This document shows positions 36,386 to 47,889 of a stretch of DNA of 64,000 bases, piece by piece (the stretch's first letter is position 1; each line of letters opens with the position of its first letter). This stretch comes from Euptelea pleiosperma (lineage: Eukaryota > Streptophyta > Magnoliopsida > Ranunculales > Eupteleaceae). Where the stretch lies: positions 37,896,225 to 37,960,224 of the forward strand of contig CM068545.1 in assembly GCA_035048495.1 (NCBI GenBank), in the 5' to 3' direction. Made by a program: the position numbers and the translations under genes. The notes below the pieces were generated by a model, which saw only the letters and a list, made by a program, of their open reading frames with translations, made no database searches and was not told the origin of the DNA.

Positions 36386-38530
36386 TCACAGATGCTGCTC
36401 ATGCTGTTCTTGAGTCCGTGAGTAGATCAGGATATCATCAATAAAGACGATGATGAACTGATCGAGGTACAATCGGAAGATCCGGTTCATCAGATCCATG
36501 AATGCGGCTGGAGCATTCGTCAATCCGAATGGCATGACTAGAAATTCATAATGGCCATACCGTGTCTGAAATGCTGTCTTCGAGATATCCTCATCTTTCA
36601 CTCTGAGCTGATGATACCCAGACCTCAAGTCTATCTTCGAAAAGTAATGGGCTCCCCTCAACTGGTCAAACAGATCATCAATCCGCGGCAAAGGGTATTT
36701 ATTCTTCACCGTGACCTTGTTGATTTGTCTGTAGTCGATGCACATCCTCAGGGAACCGTCTTTCTTCTTCACGAACAGGACCGGAGCGCCCCAAGGGGAG
36801 ACACTTGGTCTTATGAAGCCCTTAGTTCCTAAGTCTTCCACCTGAACCTTCAGTTCCTTGAGCTCTGCAGGTGCCATTCTGTATGGCGCCTTAGAAATAG
36901 GTGAAGTCCCTGGCATAAGCTCAATGGAAAACTCAACTTCTCTCTTTGGAGGCAATCCTGGTAGTTCCTCTGGAAAGATATCCTTGAACTCACTAACTAC
37001 AGGAATCTGCTCCATTTGTACCCTCTTGCTCTCTTCCCCCTCTAGAAAGGCAAGGAAACTAGTACAATCGGCCCGACGTTTCTTATAAACACGTAAGGCC
37101 GATACTACTGATGCATGGGGTGATAATTTTGCACCCACAAACTGAAAAGGAGACTGTCCCGGTATCTGGAACGTCACCCTCTTCGCATAACAATCCACTG
37201 TCGCATGATATGCTGACAGCCAGTCCATCCCAAGAATAACGTCCACATCCGTCATCTCTAATAGGATCAAGTCAGCAATCAAATCATGATCTCCTATCCG
37301 AATCAAACAATTCTTACACATTTGATCTACAATACAGTTCCCTCCTAGAGGTGTAGATACAGTAAGCGTAAAATCTAATGACTCGAATTCAAAGCCTAAA
37401 GCATATGCAAATGTAATAGATACAAAAGAATGGTTAGAACCCGAATCAATCAACACTTTAGCATACAAGTGTGAGATCAGAAGAGTACCTTCTACTACAT
37501 TCTTGGATGCACTCGCATCCTGCCGTGTAATGGCAAAGACTCGCCCCGGTATATTCGGCCTCTGAGTATTGCCCGCAGGCTTCTGATATGGTGCACGAGG
37601 GCAGTGCCTCTGTAAGTGTCCTACACCATTGCAGTTATAACAACGCCTATCTGCTCGCACAATCTGATTAGGAGGGGCGGAGTTGATCGGGTGTGCAGCA
37701 ATGGTAGGAACAGATAACTTCAGCTTCTTAGCTGAATCCGAATATCTCTGGGGAGCAGTAGGTGCAACTCGACCCTTTCCCTTAGGATCTGTACGATCCT
37801 TCAGGAAATCGCTGGTATCCTTCTCCAGCGCCAATGCCATCTCTACGGTGGTGGCATACACATGAATCAACTGACCCACAATCATCCTCCTAATTCCAGA
37901 CTTGAGGCCCGCCTGAAATCTCTTCGCCTTTCTCTCCTCTGTCGAGATGATGTGTGGTGCATAAGCTGCCAAACGATCAAACTGGGTCACATACTGTGCC
38001 ACAGTCATGGAACCCTGCTCGAGGGCCAAGAAGTCTGCCTCGAGCTGATCTCGGACAGAAACGGGGAAGTACTTCTCCAAAAATAGTCCCCTAAACTCTT
38101 CCCATGTGAGGACCACATCGTCTCTCGTGGAACGCACCATGTCCCACCAAGTCATAGCATCGCCCTTCAACATAAAGATGGCCAACTCCACCTTACGGTC
38201 CTCAGGGCATCTCATAGCCCGAAAAATCCTATCTACCTCACGTAACCACCCCTCGGCTTCCATTGGTTCAGGAAGACCTCTGAACTCCGGCGCTCGTAGT
38301 CGTTGGAACTCTCGCAAACTATCGTCCGGACGAGCACGAGCTGGCTCGGGACGAACCTCCTGAACATGCCGGTCCAAGGCAGCAGTGATATGACCCATAG
38401 CCGTGTAAACGCCGGCTAACTGAGCCTCCGCACCTACCTCTGGAGTAGGCGTACGTGAGGTATTCTTACCTCTGCTTCTTCCACTTCTCATTGCCTTTAT
38501 AACAAAAGGACGAGTTAGGGACGTGCACAA
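36386..38530 (-). CDS. gypsy internal-2: gag-protease-RT, ended by a nonsense mutation
   Basis: 714 codons, nearly identical to the start of the internal-1 polyprotein. It has the same gag, CCHC knuckle, protease D-S-G (followed by S-N-H where internal-1 has S-T-H) and RT with KIDLRSGYH and FIDD. It stops at TGA (minus strand, 36386-36388) after EQHEQHL, where internal-1 has a CGA Arg codon. This looks like a C-to-T transition at a CpG, typical of methylated plant retrotransposons. Confidence 0.94.
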   Translation of the reverse strand: MCTSLTRPFVIKAMRSGRSRGKNTSRTPTPEVGAEAQLAGVYTAMGHITAALDRHVQEVRPEPARARPDDSLREFQRLRAPEFRGLPEPMEAEGWLREVDRIFRAMRCPEDRKVELAIFMLKGDAMTWWDMVRSTRDDVVLTWEEFRGLFLEKYFPVSVRDQLEADFLALEQGSMTVAQYVTQFDRLAAYAPHIISTEERKAKRFQAGLKSGIRRMIVGQLIHVYATTVEMALALEKDTSDFLKDRTDPKGKGRVAPTAPQRYSDSAKKLKLSVPTIAAHPINSAPPNQIVRADRRCYNCNGVGHLQRHCPRAPYQKPAGNTQRPNIPGRVFAITRQDASASKNVVEGTLLISHLYAKVLIDSGSNHSFVSITFAYALGFEFESLDFTLTVSTPLGGNCIVDQMCKNCLIRIGDHDLIADLILLEMTDVDVILGMDWLSAYHATVDCYAKRVTFQIPGQSPFQFVGAKLSPHASVVSALRVYKKRRADCTSFLAFLEGEESKRVQMEQIPVVSEFKDIFPEELPGLPPKREVEFSIELMPGTSPISKAPYRMAPAELKELKVQVEDLGTKGFIRPSVSPWGAPVLFVKKKDGSLRMCIDYRQINKVTVKNKYPLPRIDDLFDQLRGAHYFSKIDLRSGYHQLRVKDEDISKTAFQTRYGHYEFLVMPFGLTNAPAAFMDLMNRIFRLYLDQFIIVFIDDILIYSRTQEQHEQHL

Positions 38531-38693
38531 TAAATAGTTTTTAAAATAACAAGGAATCGTATTATGATGTTCTTTATCTTGTTAGTTCTTCATTCGTAAG
38601 GTTGTATTATGATCTTAATTAATATATGATTTGATGAAAATGTATTATTCAATTTGGCTAAGGTACTATGTTTCCGAGGACTTGTAACCTAAA

Positions 38694-38705
38694 GCTCTGA
38701 TACCA
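38694..38705 (-). other. primer-binding site of gypsy internal-2
   Basis: gctctgatacca, three bases from LTR3; complementary to initiator tRNA-Met, as in internal-1. Confidence 0.93.
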
Positions 38706-38708
38706 AGC

Positions 38709-40811
38709 TGTCACGCCCCCAAATCCGATATTAGGTCATATCGACCTTTCTCGTATCTTGAGGCGCGATCTGATCATACAAACGCACAGTTAAACAAAAC
38801 TGGTATCACGATGCAGCGGAAATACACCGGATAATTTTTTTTCATTTTGTTTAAACAATTCATAAGACGAAACGCACTTCATTGACACATTAATAATGTT
38901 AGAGGATGTCTTACTTCAAACAAAACCGTAATATGCCCATCCAAAAGAAAACATTGTATATATATCGTACTCCCAAATACATGTTACTAAACGGTCAAAG
39001 GACCTACATAACTCATGTATCCTTCTACAAGATAGAAGAATTAAACAAAATATAACATCGTCAAAAGCACAGGTCTATCAACAGAAATGCTGGAAGCATC
39101 AGTCCAACTTCCCCTTATCCTTTCCTGAAAACAAAACATTTTAAAACGATGAGCTAGGGCCCAGTAAGTACATTCCTCATGCGTAAAATCCACTTAAATC
39201 AGCGACTTTTGTTTATTTTAAAACAAATACAATTTGCAAATGTATTTCACATGTAATTCGATAAAACTCAACTCTCCATCAATTACTTACGTATAACTTC
39301 GAATACAATGAAGTCTTTTCATATAATAGTCAACCTTTCTCTTATCGGAATACCCGTGACCATTTCTATAAAGTCAAACTATCAATTCTGATGTATTTCG
39401 TACCAACATTCCATCGGTCCTAGTGTACGATGTCAACACTTCTAGTCCACAAGTAAACTCCCTAATGTGCACACTAATTGTTTCATTAGGTATCCTCTCT
39501 CCGGATTCCCTAATTTTCTTTTAGGTATAAATACCCGAGGGGTCTCATGAATGAGACAACGCCTCTTCTTTAGGGGACTGGAACCCCAAGGGGTCTTAAG
39601 GAAATAAGACAACGCCTGATGCTTTAGGGGACTAAAACCCCAAGGGGTCTCGAAGAAATGAGACAACGCCTGATTCCAACTAATCTGATATTCCACATTC
39701 CCAATCACGTTCTTATTCATGTCATCAATCGTATTTATATGCATAAAATAATAATGTTTGTAGAAACATCTTTACATGCATAGCATTCCTATTTTTGCAT
39801 TTTGAAACTAAAAATAAGAACATTTAAGCCCTATTAATATCTTAGAAAACGAATACATAAAACGGATGAAAAACGCATATATCTCATTTTAAATGAATTT
39901 GAGCATGACTTCATCCAACTAAATAGATTACACATGTCCTCATCTATCATAATTTCATGCTTTTAAGATTACAAGAAATTATCAATGCATTTACACATTT
40001 TATGTGGAAAATACAAGAATTAGGATTTTTCCTTGCTAAAATTTAACAGATAACAAGAATAGCATTTTCAGACATTTTCCCCAAAAATAATAGAATTTTC
40101 TAGAATTTTTCTACAATATTCTGCGAATTTTCTACTATTTCAAAAAAAATAAAAATAAAAATTAATATTTATAAATAAATAAATAATAATAATTAATCAA
40201 TTAAATAAATAATAAATAATAATAAATAATAATTAATTAAATAATTAATTAATTAAATAAATAAAGGCATAAAATAAATAACTATGTACTTACAAGTGAA
40301 TACGCTAGAATGCCAAATCTTTGAACCTCGTACGATGCGAATCTCGAGGTAGCGCGTATCTCGAGGCAGTAGGCCCCACAAAAAAAAACTTTTCAAAGGA
40401 CCTCCTGAATATTTTCAGGAATTCCTGGGAATTTTCTAGAATTTCTTCTAGTTGAGGGACTTTTTTGCAAATATTCTTACCTCAGGGGTTAGAATGCAAA
40501 TACCCAAATTGATGTAATTTTCTAAAGGCATGGCCTTGTATTTATAGAGGTTGAGAATTCAGAATTTTTTATTTTTAACCGATGTGGGACTAAAATTTTG
40601 AAAATTGTCTATTTTTTTTTTTTTTGAATTTTAATAAAAAATTGAAATGTTGCCCAGAACTAAACACAATAACTTTTGACTCGCACGTCCGATTTGGACG
40701 AACTTGATACCGATAGAAAGCTATTGTTGAGACCTTTAAAATGGCATACATATAATGTTCAAAGTATTATAAAAAGTCTACGATAATATTGCTAGAAATA
40801 GGGTCATTACA
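38709..40811 (-). repeat. LTR3 of gypsy array (outer, 5')
   Basis: 2,103 bp with intact edges. It agrees with LTR1 against LTR2 in the last 300 bp or so (gaattcaga, attgaaatgttgccc, ctacgataa). Its AT-rich tract (about 40150-40270) is the longest of the three. The right edge is followed by CCCAC (40812-40816), the right copy of the target duplication. Confidence 0.95.
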
Positions 40812-40857
40812 CCCACGATCTCGTACGTAAGTCCGGATATGGATCCAATAACGATTT

Positions 40858-40869
40858 GCTCTGATACCA
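40858..40869 (-). other. primer-binding site of copia A
   Basis: gctctgatacca directly against the LTR edge at 40870; complementary to initiator tRNA-Met. It is separated from its own gag by the 15.5-kb gypsy array. Confidence 0.93.
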
Positions 40870-41061
40870 AGTAGAAGTTCTTCAGTTCTGCACGTAGAGG
40901 AAAGAGAAGAGAGAAGATGGAGAAGATGGGTTATGTGTGTTAACCCTATACACACCCCAATAAATCTTATTTATATTAATAAGTGTGGGCCTTTACATAA
41001 GTGAGAAAATAAGTACATAGAGATAGCAAACAATAGCTAATAACAGAGACGTCCTTCAACA
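40870..41061 (-). repeat. 5' LTR of copia A
   Basis: 192 bp, partner of 20136-20325. A minus-strand TATAAATA at 40968-40975 is a likely TATA box. In element sense it ends ...CTTCTACT, directly followed by the PBS. Confidence 0.93.
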
Positions 41062-41066
41062 GTAGG

Positions 41067-41130
41067 CTGTTGTGTTGCTGCCTCTTTTTTGCTTTTTGAA
41101 TAAAATTATACTTATCAAAAAAAAAAAAAA
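41067..41130 (+). mobile_element. LINE 3' end after copia A
   Basis: The last 64 bp of the LINE 3' UTR, with gaataaaattatac acting as a poly(A)-signal-like sequence and an A-run at 41117-41130. It continues the sequence broken at 20135 and is followed by the second copy of the LINE target duplication. Confidence 0.9.
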
Positions 41131-41145
41131 ATAAGAGGGAAACTA

Positions 41146-42225
41146 TGCTAGTTTCTAATAGATGATTCTTCGGATAGCTGCACAATGATGTGATATTAGG
41201 AATCTGAAGTCCTGAGTACTGACTGAGACAGGAGGCTGTACATCCCTTCTTGAGCTATGCACGTGGCACACACGTACACACACAAGAGGATGTACTCCGA
41301 CCATTCAGAGGCTCCATATAAGATGTCCTCTTGCCCAAAAACCCAACTCAAACTAATGAACCTAACAATTCAATCTATCACATTTATTTGAACGCTGAGA
41401 AAAGAAATATGGCAAAACATCCCAGAGAAATGTATAGTTTGAATAGTTATGATCATCCAATCAGGTTGATCCTTGACCCAGAAAACTCTTTAGTGGGCCC
41501 CCGTAGCAGGTCTTAAACCATTTGAATGTTGCACATCATTAGCAAGGAAGACAACTGCTTCCTGTCTACCAACATAAGTATTACTCACATTGTATGATCC
41601 TTTCTGTGAGATGCCTTTAAGATTAGGGTTGCAAATGGGCCTGGCCATGAGGAGTTTTGGGCCCGAATTTGAATTGCATTGTACCGGGCTTTGTGCTCTG
41701 GCCTATTCAAAATTTAATAAGGTCTGGACTAGCCCCGCCCCCCATTTGCAACCCTATTCAGGATAAAGTTTATGGTGTCATTGGTTGATTCTATTTTTCA
41801 TTTGCTATTTTTTTTCACTTGATTAGTAATGATATAAAATTCTTTCTGCTAATTGAAATGATGTATGCTTATTTTTTGATGAGGAAATGATGTTTACTTT
41901 GGAAAAACTAGTCTTATGGCCCTAGACAATTTTGTTATCTTGGTCTAGGTGGATAAGAATTGAATCCTAGGATTTTTTTTTTGCTTCATTTGCATATTCA
42001 GAGAAGTTTCGAGTAGCTCTCTGCATAAGAGTTGATTGTATCTTAGACTCTTAGATAGTCTTTTCTCCTCAACAAAAACTCGAAAAATGAAATTCCCCAA
42101 AGGAATAATTTTTCATTTCAAATTGAATTGATGTAGTTCAGATCTATCCATAGAGACCATGTTGTTAGAAAATTCATAGTCGGGAAAGCCAAAAAGTACC
42201 TTCCAACAGGGAGACTTGATGAACT
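41146..42225. other. IPMDH intron DNA with a small MITE
   Basis: Resumes the host intron interrupted at 14056. Apart from the MITE at 41624-41756 I see no recognisable element and no exon. The last five bases, GAACT, are the left target copy of copia B. Confidence 0.6.
41624..41756. mobile_element. 133-bp hAT-like MITE
   Basis: Terminal inverted repeats TAGGGTTGCAAATGGG (41624-41639) and CCCATTTGCAACCCTA (41741-41756) are perfect over 16 bp. The 8-bp flanks tttaagat (41616-41623) and ttcaggat (41757-41764) match at 6 of 8, an aged hAT-size duplication. No coding capacity. Confidence 0.8.
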
Positions 42226-42435
42226 TGTTGTAATCTTGGATCGTAACCGGAATAAGAGATTAGGGTTAGAGATGGGAGAGAGGAGAGGAGAAGAGAATTG
42301 GGGGAAGAGGAGAAATCGTGTAGAGCTTAGAATAGCCTACACGATTTCACCCAATATATATATTAAGTGAAGTTTTACAATATTACAAGGGCCCCCTGTA
42401 GAATATAAGATATTACAAGTAGGTCCCTGACAACA
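42226..42435 (-). repeat. 3' LTR of copia B
   Basis: 210 bp, contains an inverted pair cgtgtagagctt/aatagcctacacg. Preceded in element sense by the purine tract GAGGGGGAG (42436-42444), which overlaps the pol stop codon. Confidence 0.95.
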
Positions 42436-42442
42436 CTCCCCC

Positions 42443-45400
42443 TCAAGCTGGTGCAAAGATATCTATCATGCCCAGCTTGGATAACAGGTGCTCTAAGATC
42501 CCTTTAGTTAACACATCTGCAACTTGATCAGCAGTATGGACATACGGTGTGCAAATAAGTCCCTGACCAAGTTTGCTTTGTCCTGTCGTGTTGAACTGGA
42601 TTATGAGCAATGCTGATGGCTGCTTTATTGTCACAATACAGTTGCATAGACCCTTTGACAGGATATCCGAGCTCACTGAGCATAGTCTTCAACCATAGAA
42701 GCTCACATACACCATGACCCATAGAATGATACTCTGCTTCGGCACTGGAGCGGGCGACAACTGGTTGCTTCTTGCTACGCCAAGACACCAGATTACCTCC
42801 CACATACGTGCAGTAGCCTGATGTGGAACGTCTGTCAGCGACTGAACCTGCCCAGTCAGCCTCTGTATAAGCTTCAACTCGCAGGTGTCCATTCTTACTA
42901 AACAGGAGACCCTTCCCTAGAGCCCCTTTAAGATAGCGTAACACTCGGTGTACTGCCTCAAGATGTGGAGAGCGAGGGGCATGCATGAACTGACTGATGA
43001 CACTGACTGCGTATGCAATATCTGGTCGTGTCAGCGAAAGGTAGATGAGACGCCCAACAGTCTCTGGAACTGGCCTGCATTAGCAATGGGATCCCCATCA
43101 ACAGGATTCAGCCGATGTTGCTGCTCTATAGGCGTATCGGCTGGTTTAGCTCCCAAGTTTCCTGACTCTCGAAGGAGATCAAGTACATACTTTCTCTGTG
43201 AGATAAACACACCCTGCTTTGACCTAGCAACCTCAATGCCCAGAAAGTATCTCAAGGTTCCCAGATCCTTGATTTCGAACTCTGTGCCGAGGTATTTTTT
43301 CAATCTACAAACCTCATCTGGGTCATCTCCTGTGACCACGATATCATCCACATATACAATAAGAGCAGTAAGACGACCTTGACTTCTCTTAATGAAGAGA
43401 GTGTGGTCCGCCTGACTCTGCGAGTAGCCAATCTTCTTGACTGCGGAACTGAACCTCTCGAACCAAGCCCTTGGTGACTGTTTAAGCCCATACAAGGCTT
43501 TCTTCAGTCTGCATACAAGTTCCTTACTCCCAGTCGGACTGAACCCCGGAGGACCTGTCATGTAGACCTCTTCCTCTAGATCACCATGGAGGAAGGCATT
43601 CTTGACATCCAACTGGTGGAGGGGCCAAGAAAAGTTTGCCGCGAGAGATAACAGAACTCGAACTGAGTTCATCTTGGCCACTGGAGCAAACGTCTCCTGG
43701 TAGTCAATCCCATAAGTCTGTGTGTACCCTTTTGCAACGAGACGGGCCTTGTACCTGTCGATGCTTCCATCTGCTTTGTATTTCACTGTATATACCCACT
43801 TGCACCCCACGGGTTTCTTTCCTCTAGGCAATGGAACCAAATCCCAAGTACCATTCTTTTCTAGAGCTGTCATCTCCTCTAGCATGGCTGCTTTCCACTG
43901 AGGCTGGCTGAGGGCATCTGAGACACCGGATGGCAGAGCGACACTGGATAGGGAAGTAGCAAATGCCCTGTAGGATGGTGAGAGCTGTTGATAGGAAACA
44001 AAGTGAGAGATAGGGTGCTTGGTAACACAGTTCCGAATACCCTTCCGATGAGCAATAGGTACATCAATGTCTATGGGAAGGATAGTAGGAGCAGCAGACA
44101 TATCATCATGAGGATCACTGATGACACGATTACCTAGATCGAGTTGGATTTCTTGGCAGTGAGCTTGGATGGTGGACTGTTTCTCTTTTTGACGTCGTCT
44201 GGCATATGTCTTCAGGTGTGGATCCTGTGGCACAGTGTCAGTAGGAGATAAGGACAAGGGTACAGGAGACTCATTAAGCAAATCAAGGGGTACTGGTTGA
44301 GGAATCTCCCCTGTGGAGGTATCGGACTCTCGTCAATACTCCCAAGCTCCCCCTAAAGAGAAGTCCGATCAACTGAGAAGAAGGGAAGACTCTCAAAAAA
44401 TGTAACATCTAGAGAAACAAACCGACGACGGGTAGAGGGATGGAAACACCGATATCCCTTCTGAGTGGACGAATAGCCAAGGAACACACATCGGACGGCT
44501 TTCGGATCTAACTTGTCCTTCCTGTGATGGGCGTGAACATAGCAAACACAACCAAAGACCTTAGGTGGAATGGAGAACACAGGACAGGAAGGAAACATGA
44601 GTGAAAGGGGAGACTTTGACCCCAAGACACGAGAGGGCATCTGATTTATCAAGTAGGATGCCGTCAACACAGCGTCAGCCCAATAACCCTTGGGTACCCG
44701 AGTACCAAGAAGAAGTGCTCTAGCAACCTCCAGGACATGGCGATGCTTTCACTCAGCGGTCCCATTTTGTTGAGGTGTATCTGCACATGAAGTTTGATGG
44801 AGAATTCCATGCTCTTCAAAGTAGGAGGCAAGGCCACTGTACATGTATTCCCTCCCATTGTCAGTACGTAGGACTTTTAGGGTGGTGCCCAATTGATTGC
44901 ACACCATTTTATGGAAGGTCCGAAAGATAGTATGCACCTCATTTTTTGATTTCATAAGGTAGATCCAAGTGTAACGGCTGTAGTCATCCACAAAAACCAC
45001 AAAGTAGCGAAAACCAAAGATAGAAGTGGTGGGATTGGGTCCCCAAACATCAGAGTGCACAAGCTGTAAAGGAAACGTACTTTTTTTTATTACTGGTCGG
45101 AAAAGACACCCGACATTGTTTTGCAAGTACACAAGTTTCACAGTTGAACTCAAAAAATGGAATAGACGCAAACTGAGGTAACAGACTCTTCATGACTGAA
45201 AGCGGTAAATGACCTAGCCTGTTATGCCATCGCATTAATAGGTCTTTATTAACGCTAGAACTACTGACATTGGCACTATACTGATGTGCAACAGAATATG
45301 AAGTCGGCTGGCTATCGAGCAAGTACAATCCACCATCCTCACGACCACTGCCAATCATCCGCCTCGTCTCCAAGTCCTGAAAAACACAGTGAGTAGGAAA

Positions 45401-46789
45401 AAAGGTAACACTGCAGTTTAGGCTCTTAGTAAGATGGCTAACAGAAAGCAGGTTAGTGGTGAATTTAGGAACATGAAGTACAGAGGATAAAGACAAAGTA
45501 GGTGTGGCAGAGATAGTGCCCTTCCCTGAGATAGAGGAGAAGGTGCCATCGGCCACACGGACCTTGTCCTTACCCGAGCAGATATTATAGGTGGAAAAAA
45601 GGAATGGCATACCAGTCATATGATCGGAGGCACCAGAATCAATGATCCAGGAAGGACCAATGGGTGCCGTAGACACATGGTGGGCTGAATGGGATGTACC
45701 TGTCTGAGCAAAGGATGATGTAGGTGGGGAAGGGCCATCAAGCTAAGTAAGTAATTGTCGAAGCCTGTCAATGTCCATGCTAGAGAAGGTGTTGGACTGC
45801 CCAGAGGAAGGGGTCACATTAGAAGAATCTTGACTGGTGGCATGAGCAGCTGAGGTTCCATGTTTGCTACCAGAGGGCTTCTTTGAGGAGCCTTGCTTCC
45901 CCCTAGAGAACTGTGCGAGACGACCATGAAGACTCCCGCAGGTCTCTCGAGTGTGGCGACGCTTGCCACAGTGATCACATCTGAGTCGATCACGATCATC
46001 AAGATCCCCATCCTTCTTGGATGTGGGTTTGCTCAATTTCTGAGTGGCCAAGGCAGACTTCTCAGATAAAGAAACATCAGCATCTGTCTTAGAGCTCATG
46101 GCTCTCCTCCTGCTGTCCTCGCTCTGGATGTAGGAGTAGACCTGTGCAATGGTCGACGGCGGTGGATCTCTGCCCAAGATGTTTGCTCGAACCTGTTCAT
46201 AGCTCTGGTTCAAGCCGCCAAGAAACTCGAATATGCGTCCGCGCACAATCATCTTCCGGAACTCCGTAGCATCCTTGGTACATGCAGGGGTGTAGGTCTG
46301 GTAGTGATCTACCTCTTCCCACTTGCTGCGTAACGCAACGTAGTATGATCTCAAAGGAAGATCGCCTTGCTTCAGATGTGCTATCTCCTGCTAAAGTTCA
46401 TACATCCTAGCAAAATTCCCATCTTGGGAGTAGGTCTGAGATGTAGTGTCCCATATATCCTTGGCAGTCGGGAGAAAGAGGAAGCCTGTGCTGATCGATG
46501 GATGCATGGAGTGAAGCAGCCATGACATGACCATCGAGTTTTCCGTTTCCCACTTCTCAAATGCAGCATCGGAGGAATCAGGTGCAGTGACGCGTCCAGT
46601 GATATAGCCGGCTTTGCCTCGTCCGGTGATGTACATCTTGGCAGATTGAGACCATGCGAGGTAGTTGGTCCCGTCGAGTTTCACCGTAGTGATTTGTAGG
46701 CCCGGACTGTGATCACCATGACTTCCCAGACTAGGTGGGGCAACAATAATCTCTGACTTGGCAGAAGATGACTCCTTAGATGTACTCAT
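42443..46789 (-). pseudogene. copia B gag-pol, interrupted
   Basis: In element sense: gag from M-S-T-S-K at 46789 with KLDGTNYLAWSQSAKMYITG, a stop at about 46391, more gag and one CCHC knuckle CDHCGKRRHTRETC (about 45970). Protease is WIIDSGASDHMTG (about 45640), then the GAG-pre-integrase segment HNRLGHLP (about 45220) and integrase with VHSDVWGP, LRTDNGREY and QQNGTAE (about 45080-44750). A 416-codon frame (43031-44281) holds nearly the whole RT, including ARLVAKGYTQTYGIDYQETFAPVA-type sequence, YGLKQSPRAWFERF and YVDD. RNase H follows in two frames (42443-42986), with a small deletion after NPVQHDRTK that removes the residues expected before ICTPYV. It ends I-F-A-P-A. Confidence 0.93.
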
Positions 46790-47352
46790 GGTAGTAGAGA
46801 AGACTTTTCTGATAAGAAATCACCCGAACTGTTGCTGCGGAGGTGCAAATCACATTCTTTTTATTTTTAAAGCCTCTTGCGAGTAACGCGAGCAGGATTC
46901 AGGCTTTTTTGGAACAACTCCTTTATAGATTTTCTATTGGAGAAAAAACCACCCGCGGGAAACTTGTGAATGGTTCCGAGGACCTAAAAAAGGTTCCTGG
47001 ATAGGTGCGGTAGCACTAGGGAGAGGTTCTGGATGCCTCTGAGACCTGCGGCTAGGTCCAGAGGGTCTTCTCTGACCTTTTGGAAGGGGCGGCTAGGCTT
47101 GGTGGCTCTTCTCTAGGCTTCTGGAGTGGGCGGCTATGCCTGATAGCTCTTCTCCAGGCTTCTGGAGTGGGCGGCTAAGCCTGGGAGAACCTCTCCAACC
47201 TTTTGGAGTGGGCGGCTAGGGTTTCAGACTCTTCTAAAGCCTGCGGCTATCCATGGGAGATGATCTCCTTCTTTGGAAAGCCCTTCGCATCGAATTTCGC
47301 AATCCCTAGGGTTCTTCAGACCTCTAGGATTGAGCCATGGTTACATAACCAT
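46790..47352 (-). other. copia B 5' leader with degenerate tandem repeats
   Basis: Untranslated leader between PBS and gag. At about 47080-47230 it holds four diverged units, each around a core of ggcggctaggc with tctggagtg before it and ctcttctc after it (period roughly 40-50 bp). No open frame of note. Confidence 0.75.
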
Positions 47353-47364
47353 GCTCTGATACCA
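47353..47364 (-). other. primer-binding site of copia B
   Basis: gctctgatacca directly against the LTR at 47365; complementary to initiator tRNA-Met. Confidence 0.93.
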
Positions 47365-47574
47365 TGTTGTAATCTTGGATCGTAACCAGAATAAGAGATT
47401 AGGGTTAGAGATGGGAGAGAGGAGAGGAGAAGAGAATTGGGGGAAGAGGAGAAATCGTGTAGAGCTTAGAATAGCCTACACGATTTCACCTAATATATAT
47501 ATTAAGTGAAGTTTTACAATATTACAAGGGCCCCCTGTAGAATATAAGATATTACAAGTAGGTCCTTGACAACA
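47365..47574 (-). repeat. 5' LTR of copia B
   Basis: Partner of 42226-42435. The minus-strand ATATATATATTA run (about 47492-47503) is the likely TATA region. Right flank GAACT. Confidence 0.95.
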
Positions 47575-47889
47575 GAACTGATTGAAGAATGTTGTTCAAG
47601 AAAAAATAAGAAGGGCAAAAGGAGAGACTGATTGATCTTCAAGGCGTCGTTTGAGGCTATTATAAAGGTACAAGAAGTTGTAATATGTGTTCGACCCTTC
47701 AAATCACCATATCAATTATAAATCATCTCTAGAGGTCCCCAAGGCTTGTTAAATATGCCACTACACAAGTGGGCCCCAGCTAAGTTGTGACAGAACGAGA
47801 AGAGAGATCAAAATAAAACAACACTGTAGATGCAGTCATGTTTAAAATACCTAGTTTTGTTTCGGTTGGACGAAACCGTACGAAACCTG

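Larger units (their letters stand above)
25281..40811 (-). mobile_element. three-LTR tandem Ty3/gypsy array (LTR-int-LTR-int-LTR)
   Basis: Order on the + strand: LTR1 25281-27365, internal-1 27366-32006, LTR2 32007-34067, internal-2 34068-38708, LTR3 38709-40811. The 5-bp duplication CCCAC lies only at the outer edges (25276-25280 and 40812-40816). No duplication separates the units, which share LTR2. One insertion therefore became a tandem array, most simply by unequal crossing-over between LTRs. Both internals carry PBS, gag-pol with chromodomain-type integrase, and a purine tract. They are almost identical but have different inactivating mutations. The whole sits in the leader of copia A. 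Confidence 0.96.
20136..41061 (-). mobile_element. Ty1/copia element A, nested in the LINE 3' UTR and split by a gypsy array
   Basis: LTRs of about 190 bp lie at 20136-20325 and 40870-41061. A 5-bp target duplication, GTAGG, is at 20131-20135 and 41062-41066, inside the LINE 3' UTR. The coding region reads leftwards from 24632 to 20336. A PBS at 40858-40869 and a purine tract at 20326-20334 are in place. Removing the gypsy array and its duplicated target (25281-40816) leaves an element of about 5.4 kb. The LTR termini are TG...CT rather than TG...CA. All open pieces of gag-pol are interrupted. The array lies in the 5' leader between PBS and gag. Confidence 0.94.
14057..41130 (+). mobile_element. 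full-length-like L1-type LINE, interrupted by a copia element
   Basis: The LINE runs from 14057 to 20135 and resumes at 41067, ending in an A-tail at 41117-41130 after ataaaattatacttatc. The 15-bp direct repeat ATAAGAGGGAAACTA lies at 14042-14056 and 41131-41145. Removing the copia insertion and one copy of its target duplication gives a LINE of about 6.1 kb, long enough to be near full length. It carries an ORF1-like region, then ORF2 with endonuclease, reverse transcriptase and a C-terminal Cys/His segment. ORF2 has a stop and at least two frameshifts. The matching duplications on either side of 27 kb prove that everything in between entered after this LINE. Confidence 0.93.
42226..47574 (-). 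mobile_element. Ty1/copia element B
   Basis: LTRs of 210 bp at 42226-42435 and 47365-47574 have TGTTG...CAACA ends and differ at very few positions. The 5-bp target duplication GAACT is at 42221-42225 and 47575-47579. A PBS at 47353-47364 and a purine tract at 42436-42444 are in place. Total length is 5.35 kb. The coding region 46789-42446 is broken in several places, so the element is recent by LTR similarity but not autonomous. Antisense to the host gene. Confidence 0.96.

Noticed and set aside
25281..40811. Two independent gypsy insertions next to each other
   Set aside because: There would be four LTRs and two sets of target duplications; only three LTRs and one outer CCCAC pair are present.
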